This document shows, piece after piece, positions 1-6,551 of a DNA stretch of 39,267 bases (position 1 is its first letter; the number at the start of each line of letters is the position of its first letter). The notes under the pieces were generated by a model, which saw only the letters and a list, made by a program, of their open reading frames with translations, searched no databases and had not been told where the DNA came from. The DNA comes from Chloroflexota bacterium (lineage in GTDB: Bacteria > Chloroflexota > Limnocylindria > Limnocylindrales > CSP1-4), in assembly GCA_021787395.1 (NCBI GenBank), contig JAJYLZ010000033.1:1-39267 (forward strand). Reading direction: 5' to 3'. Made by a program: the position numbers and the translations under genes.

Positions 1-189
1 GTGGTGGCCGCCAACGCGGGCGAGGTGCCGGTGGCCCTGTCGCTGAGCGTCCCCGAGGCCGCGGGCCGACGGCTGGTCCCCGCGCCGCTCCCGGGCGTCG
101 CCGGGACGCCGGTTGACGTCCCGGCGGACGGGAGCGTGTCGCTGGAGGTGCCGCCGCGGGCCGGCCTCGTCCTGCTGGCAGCTCGCTGA
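1..189 (+). CDS. C-terminal tail of a glycosidase (alpha-amylase-family-like), partial
   Basis: Only the last 62 codons lie in the window; the 5' part is off the left edge. The peptide alternates short hydrophobic stretches with glycines, beginning VVAANAGEVPV and ending PRAGLVLLAAR before TGA. This is the look of the small C-terminal beta-sandwich domain of GH13-type alpha-amylases and maltogenic enzymes, where a strand reading 'vvaN' follows the barrel and the last strand reads 'pprsg-vLl'. The catalytic domain is not visible, so substrate and reaction cannot be stated. Other glycosidases with a C-terminal sandwich domain would look alike. A 20-nt palindrome 48 nt downstream probably ends its transcript. 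Confidence 0.5.
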   Translation: MVAANAGEVPVALSLSVPEAAGRRLVPAPLPGVAGTPVDVPADGSVSLEVPPRAGLVLLAAR

Positions 190-236
190 CCGTGGGCCGC
201 AGCCCGCTCGCCGCGCCGCCCGCCGAACCCGCGCGC

Positions 237-256
237 CGCGGACCGGCCGGTCCGCG
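237..256. terminator. 20-nt perfect palindrome, probable terminator butted against a -10 box
   Basis: Positions 237-246 are the exact reverse complement of 247-256 (core GGACCGGCCGGTCC). As RNA it can form an 8-bp GC stem with a 4-nt loop, 48 nt after the upstream stop codon. There is no T tract. The next base, 257, begins the TATCCT box of the following gene, so the palindrome also occupies the spacer between -35 and -10 and could be an operator instead. Confidence 0.5.
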
Positions 257-262
257 TATCCT
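257..262 (+). promoter_or_regulatory. -10 box TATCCT of the gene at 271
   Basis: TATCCT lies 8 nt before the GTG start at 271, leaving no room for a ribosome-binding site. No convincing -35 box is visible. The same arrangement recurs at 994, 2604, 5034, 24095 and 34701. Confidence 0.6.
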
Positions 263-270
263 CGCCGCAC

Positions 271-933
271 GTGCCTGACCTTCCGTTCGACCTGCCCGCA
301 CCGCTGGCCCAGCGTCTCAGAGTGGCTGCCGACGCCGAGGGCAAGATCGCCCGTGCCCTCGATGCGCTCGGTCCGCTGTCCGGCCGGGACGTGGCGCTGC
401 TGGACGTGCCCGCCGGCCCGCTCCGCACGCGCCTGGTGGACGCGGGGGCTCGGCTGCACGACCTGACCCCGGGCAGGCCGTTCCGCCTCGACCTGGCGGA
501 CACGAGCGTCGACAGCGTGGTGGCGCTGTGGGGCGGCTTCGACGGCGTCCGTGCGGCCGACCTCGAGGAGGCCGATCGAGTGCTGCGCCCCGGCGGCCGC
601 CTGCTCGTGGTGCACGACTACGGCCGCGACGAGGTGTCGGCCCTGGTCAACGGCGAGGGCCCGCAGTACCGGGAGTGGAGCAACCGCGCCGGTCCGTTCC
701 TGCGCGGCGGCGGGTTCAAGATCCGCGTCCTCCACTGCTTCTGGACCTTCGCCAGCGTGGAGGATGCGCAGGGCTTCCTGGCCGAGGCGTTCGGTCCGAG
801 GGGGGAGGCGGTCGGCGCGGCGATGAGGCGCCCGCGACTGAGCTGGAACGTGGCGGTGTACCACCGCTGGAAGGGCGGCCGGCCCCCCGGAGCGGAGCTC
901 CCGGCCGCGGGGACCCGGCGCGTTCCCGCCTGA
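271..933 (+). CDS. Class I SAM-methyltransferase-like protein with a degenerate SAM motif
   Basis: A 220-residue soluble protein. Around residues 95-115 it has the 'EADRVLRPGGRLLVVHDYGRD' arrangement typical of post-motif III in Methyltransf_11-type class I methyltransferases, preceded by a 'DSVVALWGGF' strand. The usual glycine-rich motif I (GxGxG) is not seen: the matching place near residue 50 reads LLDVPAGPL. Either SAM is bound differently or activity is lost. GTG at 271 is chosen because a TATCCT box ends 8 nt upstream, which fits a leaderless start; no Shine-Dalgarno is present. No substrate can be assigned and the neighbours give no pathway hint. Confidence 0.65.
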   Translation: MPDLPFDLPAPLAQRLRVAADAEGKIARALDALGPLSGRDVALLDVPAGPLRTRLVDAGARLHDLTPGRPFRLDLADTSVDSVVALWGGFDGVRAADLEEADRVLRPGGRLLVVHDYGRDEVSALVNGEGPQYREWSNRAGPFLRGGGFKIRVLHCFWTFASVEDAQGFLAEAFGPRGEAVGAAMRRPRLSWNVAVYHRWKGGRPPGAELPAAGTRRVPA

Positions 934-993
934 CCCGCTGGGCCCGGGGGCGGGTCGAGCCCGCGGCCCGTGGCCGGCAGCGGCCGCGCCTGC

Positions 994-999
994 TACGCT
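994..999 (+). promoter_or_regulatory. -10 box TACGCT of the gene at 1007
   Basis: TACGCT ends 7 nt before the ATG at 1007, a leaderless arrangement. A small inverted repeat, GGCCG (972-976) and CGGCC (981-985), lies 8 nt upstream and may end the preceding transcript. Confidence 0.6.
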
Positions 1000-1006
1000 C
1001 GGCCCG

Positions 1007-1408
1007 ATGAGCCGCAGTCAACGGGCGCCGCAAGCACGGCCGGTGTCGGCCGGGGTGCCGGCGCGGGGTCGGCGCGGGCCCCGGATCGGCCCGGTGCAGC
1101 TCACGCCCCTGCGGGTGACCCTCGCGGTCGCCCTCGCCGGCGGCCTCGCGTTCCTGGCCTGGTCGATCTTCGTGCGGGACGCCAACCAGGTGCCGATGAT
1201 GGCCACCGGGTTCGCGGTCTGCGGCATCGTGTTCGCCGTGACGGCCGTGCTGTCGGTGGGCGGGATCGTCAGCGCGGGGCGGGCGGGCCGCGACGGCACC
1301 GCCGTGCTGACCGCGATCGTCGGCGGGATCATCGCGGTGGGCGCCATGATGCTGCTCGCGGGGGCGTTGATCATGACCCTGATCTGGGCCGGCACCAAGA
1401 CGGCCTGA
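1007..1408 (+). CDS. Small three-segment membrane protein, unknown function
   Basis: 133 residues. The N-terminal 36 residues are rich in Arg, Pro and Gly and probably cytoplasmic. Three hydrophobic segments follow: about 37-58 (LAVALAGGLAFLAWSIFV), 66-87 (MMATGFAVCGIVFAVTAVLSV) and 103-126 (LTAIVGGIIAVGAMMLLAGAL). There are no catalytic or metal-binding motifs. The basic N-terminus suggests it stays inside the cell. The gene stands alone behind its own TACGCT box and directly precedes a tRNA gene with a separate promoter. I do not recognise the family. Confidence 0.7.
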   Translation: MSRSQRAPQARPVSAGVPARGRRGPRIGPVQLTPLRVTLAVALAGGLAFLAWSIFVRDANQVPMMATGFAVCGIVFAVTAVLSVGGIVSAGRAGRDGTAVLTAIVGGIIAVGAMMLLAGALIMTLIWAGTKTA

Positions 1409-1429
1409 GGCCGCCGGGATCCCGTTTGC

Positions 1430-1435
1430 TACACT
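1430..1435 (+). promoter_or_regulatory. -10 box TACACT for tRNA-Glu
   Basis: TACACT preceded by TTGC lies 23 nt before the first base of the mature tRNA. Transcription would start near 1442, giving a leader of about 17 nt to be removed by RNase P. Confidence 0.6.
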
Positions 1436-1458
1436 CGCCCGGCCCTCCGCTGGCGCGT

Positions 1459-1535
1459 GCCCCCATCGTCTAGAGGCCTAGGACGCCGCCCTTTCAAGGC
1501 GGAGATCACCGGTTCGAATCCGGTTGGGGGTACCA
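1459..1535 (+). tRNA. tRNA-Glu (anticodon UUC), CCA encoded
   Basis: A complete cloverleaf can be drawn. The acceptor stem pairs GCCCCCA (1459-1465) with TGGGGGT (1525-1531), ending in a G-U pair. The anticodon stem GCCGC/GCGG encloses the loop CTTTCAA with anticodon TTC. The T arm has CCGG, loop TTCGAAT and CCGG. The discriminator base is A1532 and CCA is encoded at 1533-1535. It reads glutamate codons GAA and GAG. The D arm carries TCTAGAGGCCTAGGA, usual for bacterial tRNA-Glu. Confidence 0.97.
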
Positions 1536-1539
1536 GCTG

Positions 1540-1565
1540 CAGGCGCGGCGGCGCCCGCTCGCCTG
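1540..1565 (+). terminator. Hairpin after tRNA-Glu
   Basis: CAGGCG (1540-1545) pairs with CGCCTG (1560-1565) across a 14-nt GC-rich loop that can pair further. It begins 5 nt after the CCA end and has no T tract. A plausible terminator for the tRNA transcript. Confidence 0.4.
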
Positions 1566-1601
1566 TGGGCGCAGACGGCAGCGGGCCGGCTCCCCGTGGG
1601 G

Positions 1602-1607
1602 CATCCT
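1602..1607 (+). promoter_or_regulatory. -10 box CATCCT of the gene at 1614
   Basis: CATCCT ends 6 nt before the ATG at 1614. It departs from TANNNT at its first base but keeps the key A and final T. No Shine-Dalgarno precedes the ATG. Confidence 0.45.
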
Positions 1608-1613
1608 TGGACC

Positions 1614-2570
1614 ATGGCGATCGTCGCGATCGGGCCCCGCCACGTCCCCGCCGCCGCACGGCTGGTGGCGGACGAGATCGCCAGCCTGCGCCGCGCCGTG
1701 CCGCTCGTCCCCGCTGCCTGGGAGGACCCGACCGTCGTGGGCCGGGCCGTCGCGCACCTCGTGGAGCGCGGGGCCGGGCTGGCGGTCGAGGACGACGGCG
1801 AGCTGGTGGCCTTCCAGGCGGCGGTGGTCCTCGACGGCCACGGCGGCCGCTGGGCCTACACGCCCGAGATCGGCCACGCGGCGTCGGGCCCGGTGGCCGC
1901 CCGCCTGCGGGAGCGGCTGTACGCCGAGCTGGCCGCGGGCTGGGTCCGCGCCGCCTGCCCGGAGCACGCGATCACGATCGCCGCGCACGATGCCGAGGCG
2001 CAGGCCGCGATGGCCAGGCTCGGCTTCGGCCAGTACGTGGTCGACCTGATGGGCGCCCTGGACCCGATCGACGCCGGGCCGCTCCCCGAGGGCGTCTCCG
2101 TCCGGCGGGCGGGCCCCCAGGACGCGCTCGCGGTCGCGGACCTCGACGCGGCGCTGTGGCGCCACCTCGCGGCGTCGCCGGTGTTCCGGCGCCCCGCCCG
2201 CGCGCCGTCGCCGGAGCTGGTCCGCCGCGACCTCGGAGACGAGGCCACCGCGGTGATGCTCGCGGAGCGCGACGGCCGCGCCGTCGCGCACCTGCGCATC
2301 GGGCCCTGCTCCACGGACGTGGCCATGCTCGTCCGCGATCCGTCCACGGCCAGCGTCACCGCGGCGTTCACGCGTGAGGAGCTGCGCGGCACGTCGATCG
2401 CCTCGCATCTCCTCGACGCCGCGATCGCCTGGGCGCGCGAGGCGGGCTACGCGCGCTGGGCCACGGACCACGAGTCGGCGAACCGCGAGGCCGGCCGCTT
2501 CTGGAGCCGGCACGCGACGCCGGTCGCCGTGTCGATGTCGAGGCGCCTCCCGCCCGGGCTCGCGGTCTGA
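1614..2570 (+). CDS. Tandem GNAT-family N-acetyltransferase
   Basis: 318 residues. The C-terminal half (about 165-305) is a recognisable GNAT domain: 'VSVRRAGPQDALAVADLDAALW' for the first strand and helix, 'VMLAERDGRAVAHLRI' for the central strands, and 'EELRGTSIASHLLDAAIAWARE' as the acetyl-CoA loop and helix, with 'GYARWATDHESANREAGRFW' at the end. The N-terminal half (1-160) repeats the pattern more weakly, including 'AQAAMARLGFGQYVVDL', so this is probably a double-GNAT protein. Such enzymes move an acetyl group from acetyl-CoA to an amine; the acceptor is unknown. Start: an upstream open frame runs back into the tRNA, so ATG 1614 behind the CATCCT box is the sensible choice. Confidence 0.8.
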   Translation: MAIVAIGPRHVPAAARLVADEIASLRRAVPLVPAAWEDPTVVGRAVAHLVERGAGLAVEDDGELVAFQAAVVLDGHGGRWAYTPEIGHAASGPVAARLRERLYAELAAGWVRAACPEHAITIAAHDAEAQAAMARLGFGQYVVDLMGALDPIDAGPLPEGVSVRRAGPQDALAVADLDAALWRHLAASPVFRRPARAPSPELVRRDLGDEATAVMLAERDGRAVAHLRIGPCSTDVAMLVRDPSTASVTAAFTREELRGTSIASHLLDAAIAWAREAGYARWATDHESANREAGRFWSRHATPVAVSMSRRLPPGLAV

Positions 2571-2603
2571 GCCGGGGCGCCCTCCGGGCGAGTCGCAGGC
2601 TGC

Positions 2604-2609
2604 TATCCT
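2604..2609 (+). promoter_or_regulatory. -10 box TATCCT of the gene at 2618
   Basis: TATCCT ends 8 nt before the ATG at 2618. A small inverted repeat, CGCCC (2578-2582) and GGGCG (2586-2590), lies just after the previous stop codon and may be its terminator. Confidence 0.6.
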
Positions 2610-2617
2610 CCGAGGCG

Positions 2618-2971
2618 ATGGAGATCATGGGCGTGACGATCCGCACGATCGTCAGCGACAACATCGCCAAGCGCTGCGACGGATGCCGTGAGGTCATCAC
2701 CGGGACGCCCTGGCGGGTCAGCATCCTCGACGTCGTGGCGCCGGAGGCGCCGGCTGGCTGGGCTGAGGCAGCGCCGGTCAATCCCGGCCCGCACCAGTTC
2801 CACGGCGATCCGGCCTGCGTCCGCCGCTGGATGGCGGAGCGCGGATACCGCCTGTGCCGCCGGGGCGAGGTGCGGGGGATCATGCGCCCGATCCCGCTGC
2901 CGACGGACCCGCCCTCGTTCGGGCTGTGCGACGGGATCCATCGCGACGACCACGAGTTCGTCCCGGCCTGA
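2618..2971 (+). CDS. Small Cys/His protein, putative metal binding, unknown function
   Basis: 117 residues. A CDGC pair near residues 20-23 and a later 'FHGDPACVRRWM' segment bring together Cys and His residues in a way seen in small zinc-binding proteins, with two more Cys at 'RLCRR' and 'GLCDGIHRDDHE'. No signal peptide or membrane segment is present. The mix of Trp, His and Cys and the TATCCT box 8 nt upstream support a real, leaderless gene. A second ATG three codons in (2627) is possible but would be too far from the box. I do not recognise the family; zinc binding is inferred from residue pattern only. Confidence 0.65.
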   Translation: MEIMGVTIRTIVSDNIAKRCDGCREVITGTPWRVSILDVVAPEAPAGWAEAAPVNPGPHQFHGDPACVRRWMAERGYRLCRRGEVRGIMRPIPLPTDPPSFGLCDGIHRDDHEFVPA

Positions 2972-3033
2972 GCCGCTCGCTCGGCCGCGCCCGCGAGCGC
3001 ATGCCACCGGCGGCCGTCACGCGGCCCGGGTGG

Positions 3034-3039
3034 TACACT
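3034..3039 (+). promoter_or_regulatory. -10 box TACACT of the HTH/RsbRD gene
   Basis: TACACT preceded by GTGG. Transcription would begin near 3046 and leave a leader of about 80 nt before GTG 3127. GGCCG (3012-3016) and CGGCC (3022-3026) form a short inverted repeat 7 nt upstream. Confidence 0.55.
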
Positions 3040-3059
3040 CGCCGCCGTCGAACGCTAGA

Positions 3060-3092
3060 GATGCCTAGATTTCCAGATATTCTGGGGGCATC
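3060..3092. repeat. Nested inverted repeat in the leader of the HTH gene
   Basis: Outer arms GATGCC (3060-3065) and GGCATC (3087-3092) enclose inner arms CCAGA (3073-3077) and TCTGG (3081-3085) around TAT. The segment is unusually AT-rich for this genome. It lies between the TACACT box and the GTG start, so it could be an autoregulatory operator or an RNA hairpin in the leader. Confidence 0.55.
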
Positions 3093-3126
3093 CCAAGGCG
3101 CGCCGGGCGTTCCGCCGGGAGAGACC

Positions 3127-3903
3127 GTGAGCAGTGACCGCCAGCCAGCGGACCGCCCGCAGCCGGAGCGCCTCGCCCTGGGGGCCGCCAGCCGGCTGCT
3201 GGGCGTGGACCCCGACACCCTCCGCCGCTGGGCCGACGAGGGGCGGGTGCCGGCGTTCACCACGCCCGGGGGCCACCGGCGGTTCGAGCGCAAGGCGCTG
3301 GAGCGCCTGATCGCCGCCCGGCGGACGGGCCCCGATCGCGGGCTGTCGTCGATCGGGTCCAACGCGGACCGGCTGTCGGCCGCGTACCGGCGCCGGTACA
3401 GCGAGCAGCACGGCACCAGTCTGGACCCGCGGGCCCGGGTGCCGGCCGCCGACCGCGAGTCGTTCCGCGAGGTCGGCCGACAGCTGGTGGACGCGCTCGT
3501 CCGCCACCTCGACGAGACGGGGCAGGCGAGGGCGGTCGCGGAGCGCGAGGCGATCGACCTCGCGGCGCACCTCGGCGAGCGCCTCGCGCTGTACGGCGTC
3601 CCGCTGTCCGACGGCGTGTCCATGTTCGTCGTCGCGCGCCGGCCGTTCCTCGCCGAGCTGGGCGTGGTCGCCCGCCGCCGGGGCGTGGACGCCGCTCGCG
3701 TCGGCGACCTGTTCGAGGCTTCGACCTGGCTCCTCGACCGGCTCCTGCTGGCCTTCGTCGCCGGCCACGAGGTGGTCGACCTCGAGGCCGCGGCATCGCG
3801 CCGGCAGCCAGCCGAACCACCGAGTTCGCCAGGCGCACCTGGCACCCCCGGCGGGCGGAACCCGGCGGGGGTCGATGACGGGAGGTCCAGCGAGCAACCG
3901 TGA
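3127..3903 (+). CDS. MerR-type HTH protein with C-terminal RsbRD_N-like sensor domain
   Basis: 258 residues. Residues 17-70 are a MerR-like winged helix: 'LGAASRLLGVDPDTLRRWADEGRVPAFTTPGGHRRF' matches the DNA-recognition helix and wing of excisionase/MerR proteins. Residues about 110-225 are helical ('FREVGRQLVDALVRHLDETG', 'LAAHLGERLALYGVPLSDGVSMFVVARRPFLAEL') and look like the RsbRD_N four-helix sensor of stressosome-type proteins. The tail is Pro/Gly-rich and probably disordered. GTG 3127 is preferred because GGGAG (3117-3121) sits 5 nt upstream; an in-frame ATG at 3061 would place the inverted repeat inside the coding region. The stop overlaps the next start (GTGA), so the two proteins are made together. 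Confidence 0.75.
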   Translation: MSSDRQPADRPQPERLALGAASRLLGVDPDTLRRWADEGRVPAFTTPGGHRRFERKALERLIAARRTGPDRGLSSIGSNADRLSAAYRRRYSEQHGTSLDPRARVPAADRESFREVGRQLVDALVRHLDETGQARAVAEREAIDLAAHLGERLALYGVPLSDGVSMFVVARRPFLAELGVVARRRGVDAARVGDLFEASTWLLDRLLLAFVAGHEVVDLEAAASRRQPAEPPSSPGAPGTPGGRNPAGVDDGRSSEQP

Positions 3904-5000
3904 CCATCGTGATCCCGGCCCTGACGGCGATCCTGGCGGCCGTCTTCACCGTCCTGCTCATCGACCAGTGGCGCGAGCGCCGCCACGGCTTCCAGCTCGC
4001 GTGGGCCGTGGGGACGCTGTGCTACACGCTGGGGTCGGGCGCCGAGGCCCTGGCCGCCGCCAACGGCTGGAGCGAGCCCCTGTACCGCACCTGGTACCTG
4101 ACCGGCGGGATCATGACCGCCGCCTGGCTGGGCCTGGGCACCGGGTTCCTGCTCGCCCGGACCCGGTTCGGCTACACGTACGCCGTGCTGTTCCTGCTGG
4201 CCGGCTTCATCGCGCTGATGAGCGCGATCAGCCCCAAGAACGCGGGGGCCGGGCCGCTGCCGCTCGTGTACGCGGCGGGCGCGTTCGTGACCGCCGTGGC
4301 CGTGTTCCTGCTCTCGTACTCCGCCAGCGACCGCTGGGCGACCGTCGCGGCCGGGTTCGTGGGCGCCCTCACGGTCATCGGCATCGTCATCACCGTGGTC
4401 ATGCCGCCGCTGCCCGCGCCGGGCTACGTCCTCAGCGCCGCGGGCCAGCCCGTCGGCGACGGGATGCCCGCCTACCTGCACCTGCTCGCGCCCGTGATGA
4501 ACATCCCCGGCGGCATGGCGCTCCTCCTGGGCGCCGTGTTCTCCGCCTACGTGTTCATGCCCAAGCGGCGGATCCTGCCCTACTCGCTGGACACGGACCA
4601 GCCCGCGGGCAGGTTCCTGCTCAACCTGCTGATCGCGCTGCCGGCGATCGCGGTCAACCTCGTCGTGTCCCTGCCGGGCGCCGCCCGCGAGCTCCTGGCC
4701 GGCCGCCTGCACTCGCGGGTTCCGGCCACCCTGCTCATCGCGGCCGGCGCCCTGGTCCCGCTGGCCACCGACTCGCTCAGCGTGGCCGGGTCCACCGCGA
4801 TCAGCTCGCTGGGCAAGCTGGTGGGGATCGTGCTGCTGCTGGCCGGGTTCCTCGTCTCGACCGAGGTGTTCCGGGAGGTCCGGATCCCGTTCACCTCCGT
4901 CCGCTTGGCCACGGCGCACCGTGAGCGGGCCCGCCAGCGCGACGCGGCGGCGGCCGCTGCCGCATCGCCCGACGCCGCGCCCGAGACGACGCGGGGCTGA
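3900..5000 (+). CDS. Polytopic membrane protein, unknown function
   Basis: 366 residues with nine or ten hydrophobic segments, starting at residue 2 (ITIVIPALTAILAAVFTVLL) and ending near residue 335 (GKLVGIVLLLAGFLV). The last 35 residues are charged and Ala-rich, likely cytoplasmic. There is no ATP-binding, transporter or peptidase signature. Its GTG start overlaps the TGA of the HTH/RsbRD gene by 4 nt, and a GGGAGG lies 14 nt upstream, so translation is probably coupled. This pairing suggests a membrane partner for the HTH/RsbRD sensor, for example as signal receiver or as the regulated target. I do not recognise the family. Confidence 0.75.
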   Translation: MTIVIPALTAILAAVFTVLLIDQWRERRHGFQLAWAVGTLCYTLGSGAEALAAANGWSEPLYRTWYLTGGIMTAAWLGLGTGFLLARTRFGYTYAVLFLLAGFIALMSAISPKNAGAGPLPLVYAAGAFVTAVAVFLLSYSASDRWATVAAGFVGALTVIGIVITVVMPPLPAPGYVLSAAGQPVGDGMPAYLHLLAPVMNIPGGMALLLGAVFSAYVFMPKRRILPYSLDTDQPAGRFLLNLLIALPAIAVNLVVSLPGAARELLAGRLHSRVPATLLIAAGALVPLATDSLSVAGSTAISSLGKLVGIVLLLAGFLVSTEVFREVRIPFTSVRLATAHRERARQRDAAAAAAASPDAAPETTRG

Positions 5001-5033
5001 CCGTCCGGGTACCGCTCCGCGCAGCCTTGCGCG

Positions 5034-5039
5034 TATCCT
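5034..5039 (+). promoter_or_regulatory. -10 box TATCCT of the NarL-type regulator, with abutting hairpin
   Basis: TATCCT ends 7 nt before ATG 5047. The inverted repeat CGCGCA (5018-5023) and TGCGCG (5028-5033), loop GCCT, ends exactly where the box starts. This repeats the layout at 237-262. Confidence 0.6.
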
Positions 5040-5046
5040 GTCGCCG

Positions 5047-5721
5047 ATGAGCGACGACGAGGGCGAGGGGCGCGCGTCCCACGGTCTGGCGGACGGCCGC
5101 GTCCGGGTCCTGATCGCGGACGACCACACCGTGGTCCGCCGGGGCCTGCGGGGCTTCTTCGAGCTGCTCGGCGACATCGAGGTCGTGGGCGAGGCGGAGG
5201 ACGGCCGGCGTGCCGTGGCCCTGGCCGACGCGCTGCTGCCGGACGTGGTGCTGATGGACATCGTGATGCCCGCCATGGACGGGATCGAGGCGATCGCGAG
5301 GATCAAGGAGCGCCACCCGGAGATCGAGGTCGTCGCGCTCACCAGCTTCATCGAGGAGGACCGCGTCACCGCCGCGCTCGAGGCCGGGGCGTCGGGATAC
5401 CTGCTCAAGGACGCCGACGCGGACGAGGTCGCGGCGGCCGTCCGCCGGGCCCACGCCGGCGAGGTCCACCTCGACCCGCAGGTCGCGCGCATGCTCGCGC
5501 AGCGGGTCCGGGGCCCGTACCCGGGCCAGGAGCCGCTCACCGAGCGCGAGCGCGAGGTGCTCCGCCTGGTGGCCCGCGGCCACTCGAACAAGGAGATCGC
5601 TGCCCTGCTCGACATCACGGAGCGCACCGCGCGCACGCACGTGTCCAACATCCTGGGCAAGCTCGACCTCGCCAGCCGCACTCAGGCCGCGCTATGGGCG
5701 ATCGAGCACCGGGCCGTCTGA
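5047..5721 (+). CDS. NarL/LuxR-family response regulator
   Basis: 224 residues. The receiver domain (19-135) carries the acidic pair D25-D26, the phosphoacceptor D71 in 'VVLMDIVMPAMDG', the Thr in 'VVALTSFIEEDR' and the Lys in 'GASGYLLKDAD'. The C-terminal 60 residues are a LuxR-type HTH: 'LTEREREVLRLVARGHSNKEIAALLDITERTARTHVSNILGKL'. Phosphorylated proteins of this class bind DNA as dimers and control transcription. No sensor kinase is adjacent, so its partner is encoded elsewhere or it takes its signal from the membrane/RsbRD pair just upstream (speculative). The gene is led by a TATCCT box 7 nt before the ATG and is probably leaderless. The hydrolase gene begins inside its last 28 nt. Confidence 0.92.
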   Translation: MSDDEGEGRASHGLADGRVRVLIADDHTVVRRGLRGFFELLGDIEVVGEAEDGRRAVALADALLPDVVLMDIVMPAMDGIEAIARIKERHPEIEVVALTSFIEEDRVTAALEAGASGYLLKDADADEVAAAVRRAHAGEVHLDPQVARMLAQRVRGPYPGQEPLTEREREVLRLVARGHSNKEIAALLDITERTARTHVSNILGKLDLASRTQAALWAIEHRAV

Positions 5722-6488
5722 GCGGCCCGGCGGCCCCCGGCGCCTGGACGGCCGTGGGGCCCGTCGGGGCGCCCGCGGTCGTGTTCGTCCACGGCACCCG
5801 GCTCACCCGGGCCCAGTGGTGGCCGCAGCTGCGGCGCCTCTCCGGCCGTTTCCGCTGCATCGCGGTCGACCTGCCCGGCCACGGTGCGCTGGCCGGCGTG
5901 CCGTTCACGCGCGACGCAGCCGCCGACGCGGTGGCAGACGCGATCGCCGCCGAGTGCCCCGACGGCCGGGCGGTGGTCGTGGGCCTGTCGCTGGGCGGCT
6001 ACGTGGCGATCGACACGGCCGACCGCTATCCCGACCGCGTGGCGGGCCTGGTGCTCGCGGGTTGCTCCGCCGAGCCGCGCGGGCCGGTCACGCTGACGTT
6101 CCGGGCGCTCGCCTGGGTCCTGGCGCAGGCGCCCCGGGTCCCGCTCGACATCGTCAACCGCGCGTTCTTCCGGGTCCGCTACCCAGCGCCCATCGCCGAG
6201 CCGATCATCCGGCGCGGGTTCTGGCCGGAGGGCGGTGCGGCCGCTCTCCGGGCCGTCGTCGGGACGCGCTACCTGGAGCGGCTGGCAATGCTCTGGACGC
6301 CGGTGCTGGTCGTGAACGGCGCCCTCGACCCGGTGTTCGGCCCGGGTGGCGAGGCCTGGGCGAAGTCCTGCCGGGCCGGCCGCCACGAGGTGGTGGGACG
6401 AGCGATGCACCTGGCGCCGCTCGACCGGCCGCACGCGTTCTCGGCCCTCGTGGCCCGCTTCGTCGACGATCTGGGCCGGCCCGGCTGA
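5694..6488 (+). CDS. Alpha/beta-hydrolase
   Basis: 264 residues, cytoplasmic. The oxyanion motif HG is at 33-34 (VVFVHGTR), the nucleophile elbow GLSLGG places Ser at residue 99, the acid is D212 (NGALDPVF) and the base is H239 (RAMHLAPLD). A cap of helices lies between the nucleophile and the acid. All triad residues are present, so an active esterase, lipase or C-C hydrolase is expected; the substrate is unknown. ATG 5694 overlaps the regulator's end by 28 nt in another frame; it keeps the 'WTAVGPVGAPAVVFVHG' strand that a later GTG at 5754 would cut. The overlap implies one transcript with the response regulator. Confidence 0.85.
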   Translation: MGDRAPGRLSGPAAPGAWTAVGPVGAPAVVFVHGTRLTRAQWWPQLRRLSGRFRCIAVDLPGHGALAGVPFTRDAAADAVADAIAAECPDGRAVVVGLSLGGYVAIDTADRYPDRVAGLVLAGCSAEPRGPVTLTFRALAWVLAQAPRVPLDIVNRAFFRVRYPAPIAEPIIRRGFWPEGGAAALRAVVGTRYLERLAMLWTPVLVVNGALDPVFGPGGEAWAKSCRAGRHEVVGRAMHLAPLDRPHAFSALVARFVDDLGRPG

Positions 6489-6511
6489 GTCGGGTGCCCG
6501 CCGGCCGCAGG

Positions 6512-6517
6512 TATACT
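6512..6517 (+). promoter_or_regulatory. -10 box TATACT of galU
   Basis: TATACT, the closest to consensus in the window apart from the otsAB box. Transcription from about 6524 leaves a leader of 28 nt containing the AGAGG ribosome-binding site at 6543-6547. Confidence 0.6.
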
Positions 6518-6551
6518 GGCGGCCACGCCACCCCCGCTGCCGAGAGGTTCA

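Noticed and set aside
3051-3095. Resemblance of CTAGAGATGCCTAG to the D arm of tRNA-Glu (CTAGAGGCCTAG), also after a TACACT box
   Set aside because: No acceptor, anticodon or T arm can be folded. Likely coincidence, although a decayed tRNA cannot be fully excluded.
2880-5681. A 933-codon open frame on the minus strand
   Set aside because: It runs antisense through the HTH, membrane-protein and response-regulator genes, has Arg/Ser/Pro-rich composition and no domain. Long antisense frames are expected at this GC content.
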